Assembly: GCA_038496675.1 (NCBI GenBank)
Contig: CM076654.1
Coordinates: forward strand, 1,907,265-1,971,264
From: Rachycentron canadum
Taxonomy: Eukaryota; Chordata; Actinopteri; Carangiformes; Rachycentridae
Direction of reading: 5' to 3'
DNA length: 64,000 bases
Part shown: positions 62,946-64,000 of the stretch, piece by piece
Layout: every line of letters starts with the position of its first letter
Numbering within the stretch: the stretch's first letter is position 1
Notes under the pieces: generated by a model
Told to the model about the DNA's origin: nothing
Databases searched by the model: none
The model's input: only the letters and a program-made list of their open reading frames with translations
Translations under genes and position numbers: made by a program

Positions 62946-64000
62946 CTATACGTTTCGGCTCATTTAGGATTTCTAGGAACCACTGTGGACGTCATAGATG
63001 GGATCCAGCTGTAAGGGCATCAGCTTCAGCTTGATTGTATTGATTGAGGGATTCACGCAGACACAACAAAACTAGGCACATAAACATCAGATGTTCAATA
63101 AGGAGCCGATGTGGAAAGTTGGACTTTCATCGTTGACAGTTTGGAACAGGAAATGGGGGCAGATGAGACAGGATTGTGGAGATGCTGAACCAGAAGACAG
63201 AAAATCCCTCTGACTCAGACCCTGGTTATTCATGACAAACTTTGAGCAGAACAAAAATGATCAGGTCCTTAGTTTGAGGCAACACCCCGCAGTGCGCTGT
63301 GTTTTGCTTTGTCGCATTGTTTTCTCTTATTATCCGTTGTTTCGCTTCATATGTAAATTGTGTTTGGACTGAGCTTTGACCCAACGGAGAGTTTGCCTTC
63401 TTCCTCTGAGCTGGAGCGAAAGCTGAACGTGTATCTGCTGGTGGACAGAGCACGGTCACAACAAGCTATGGCTGAGAATCTACTCGGATGAAAGACGCCA
63501 CATCATTCCCCCGAAACAATACCAGGAGTTGAGGGGGGGGGGGGAGGGATATAAATCGCCATTGCTCAGCATGAACACCCCCCGGCAGCAGCTTCCAGAC
63601 TCTCCGGCTCTCCGATTGCTGCTTGCTCGGCTCGATTGTTTACTCAACATATTGATTTTCACTTTGTGGCTCACGCCTCTGTATATTATCAGCCGTCCCA
63701 GATAGGACTTAATCTGCTCTTCCCGTTAACACATGCTAATAGGGGGCTGCTTCCATCTCCACGCCTGCCAAAGGCTCCCACAGATGACTCGTGAGTGCGG
63801 CTGGCCAGCCTGCTTACGGCAGCAAGGCCGAGCCGCTGTGGGTGGATTTGGGTTTACTCTGTGTTTGGGGGGATTTAAAAGTCTTCAAAACTGTGGCTAA
63901 AGATTACAGCAGTGTGCCATGACATGAGGATGTTTTTTTTTTTTTTTATTTTTTTATGCAGCGCAGATGCAGAGCGGCAGAAGCTAATAAATAAAACAAA

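Larger units (their letters stand above)
58502..64000 (-). other. fgf5: fgf5 intron 2 (partial)
   Basis: This sequence lies upstream of the fgf5 terminal exon. The expected exon 2 (about 104 bp, encoding the GIRGVFSNKFLAMS-type segment) was looked for on the minus strand and not found, so the whole stretch is read as intron. It holds a 7-unit 30-bp array within a TTAA-flanked element, another copy of that element, (CA)n, a 32-bp triplication and several diverged repeats. Confidence 0.75.

Noticed and set aside
58580..64000. Search for fgf5 exon 2
   Set aside because: No minus-strand segment resembling the FGF beta-trefoil exon (GVFSNKFLAM-type) with flanking splice sites was seen; it is presumably beyond the right edge.

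Overview
The window reads as vertebrate, most likely teleost (percomorph-type), nuclear DNA. Coding sequence is very sparse and split into short exons with canonical GT-AG junctions. Introns are long. There are many microsatellites, homopolymer runs, degenerate Tc1 and hAT copies and other short non-autonomous repeats. One assembly gap of 346 N lies inside a (TA)n tract at the left end. Nothing prokaryotic, plasmid-like or phage-like was seen.

Two genes can be supported, both on the minus strand and in the same order and orientation I know from mammals (FGF5 then CFAP299, with BMP3 beyond). On the right, 58130-58501 is the last coding exon of fgf5. Its earlier exons are not visible and probably lie beyond position 64000. 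To its left, 50503-50610, 47269-47411 and 34628-34718 are coding exons 1-3 of cfap299 (C4orf22), a cilia/flagella-associated protein. They join in frame into 114 codons that follow the N-terminal half of the family. I could not find exons 4 onward, so positions 1-34627 are read as part of a very long intron 3.

The cfap299 start codon is preceded within about 60 bases by a near-palindromic RFX X-box, a CRE-like core and an ETS site. This is a compact arrangement expected of a ciliary gene.

Layout: 1-34627 cfap299 intron 3 (gap, microsatellites, a Tc1 fragment, a hAT MITE, another MITE, a SINE-like fragment, diverged tandem duplications and perfect hairpins); 34628-50610 cfap299 exons 3 to 1 with introns; 50611-58129 intergenic, including the cfap299 promoter and presumably the fgf5 3'UTR; 58130-58501 fgf5 terminal exon; 58502-64000 fgf5 intron.

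The most distinctive repeat is a TTAA-flanked non-autonomous element family with about eight full or partial copies. In several copies one terminus has been amplified into a 30-bp tandem array, with about 2, 4 and 7 units in different copies. No clearly novel gene system was found. The best leads are this terminal-array element, the X-box promoter, two perfect intronic hairpins, a forkhead-type palindrome and a few AT-rich homeobox-motif blocks that may be conserved non-coding elements.
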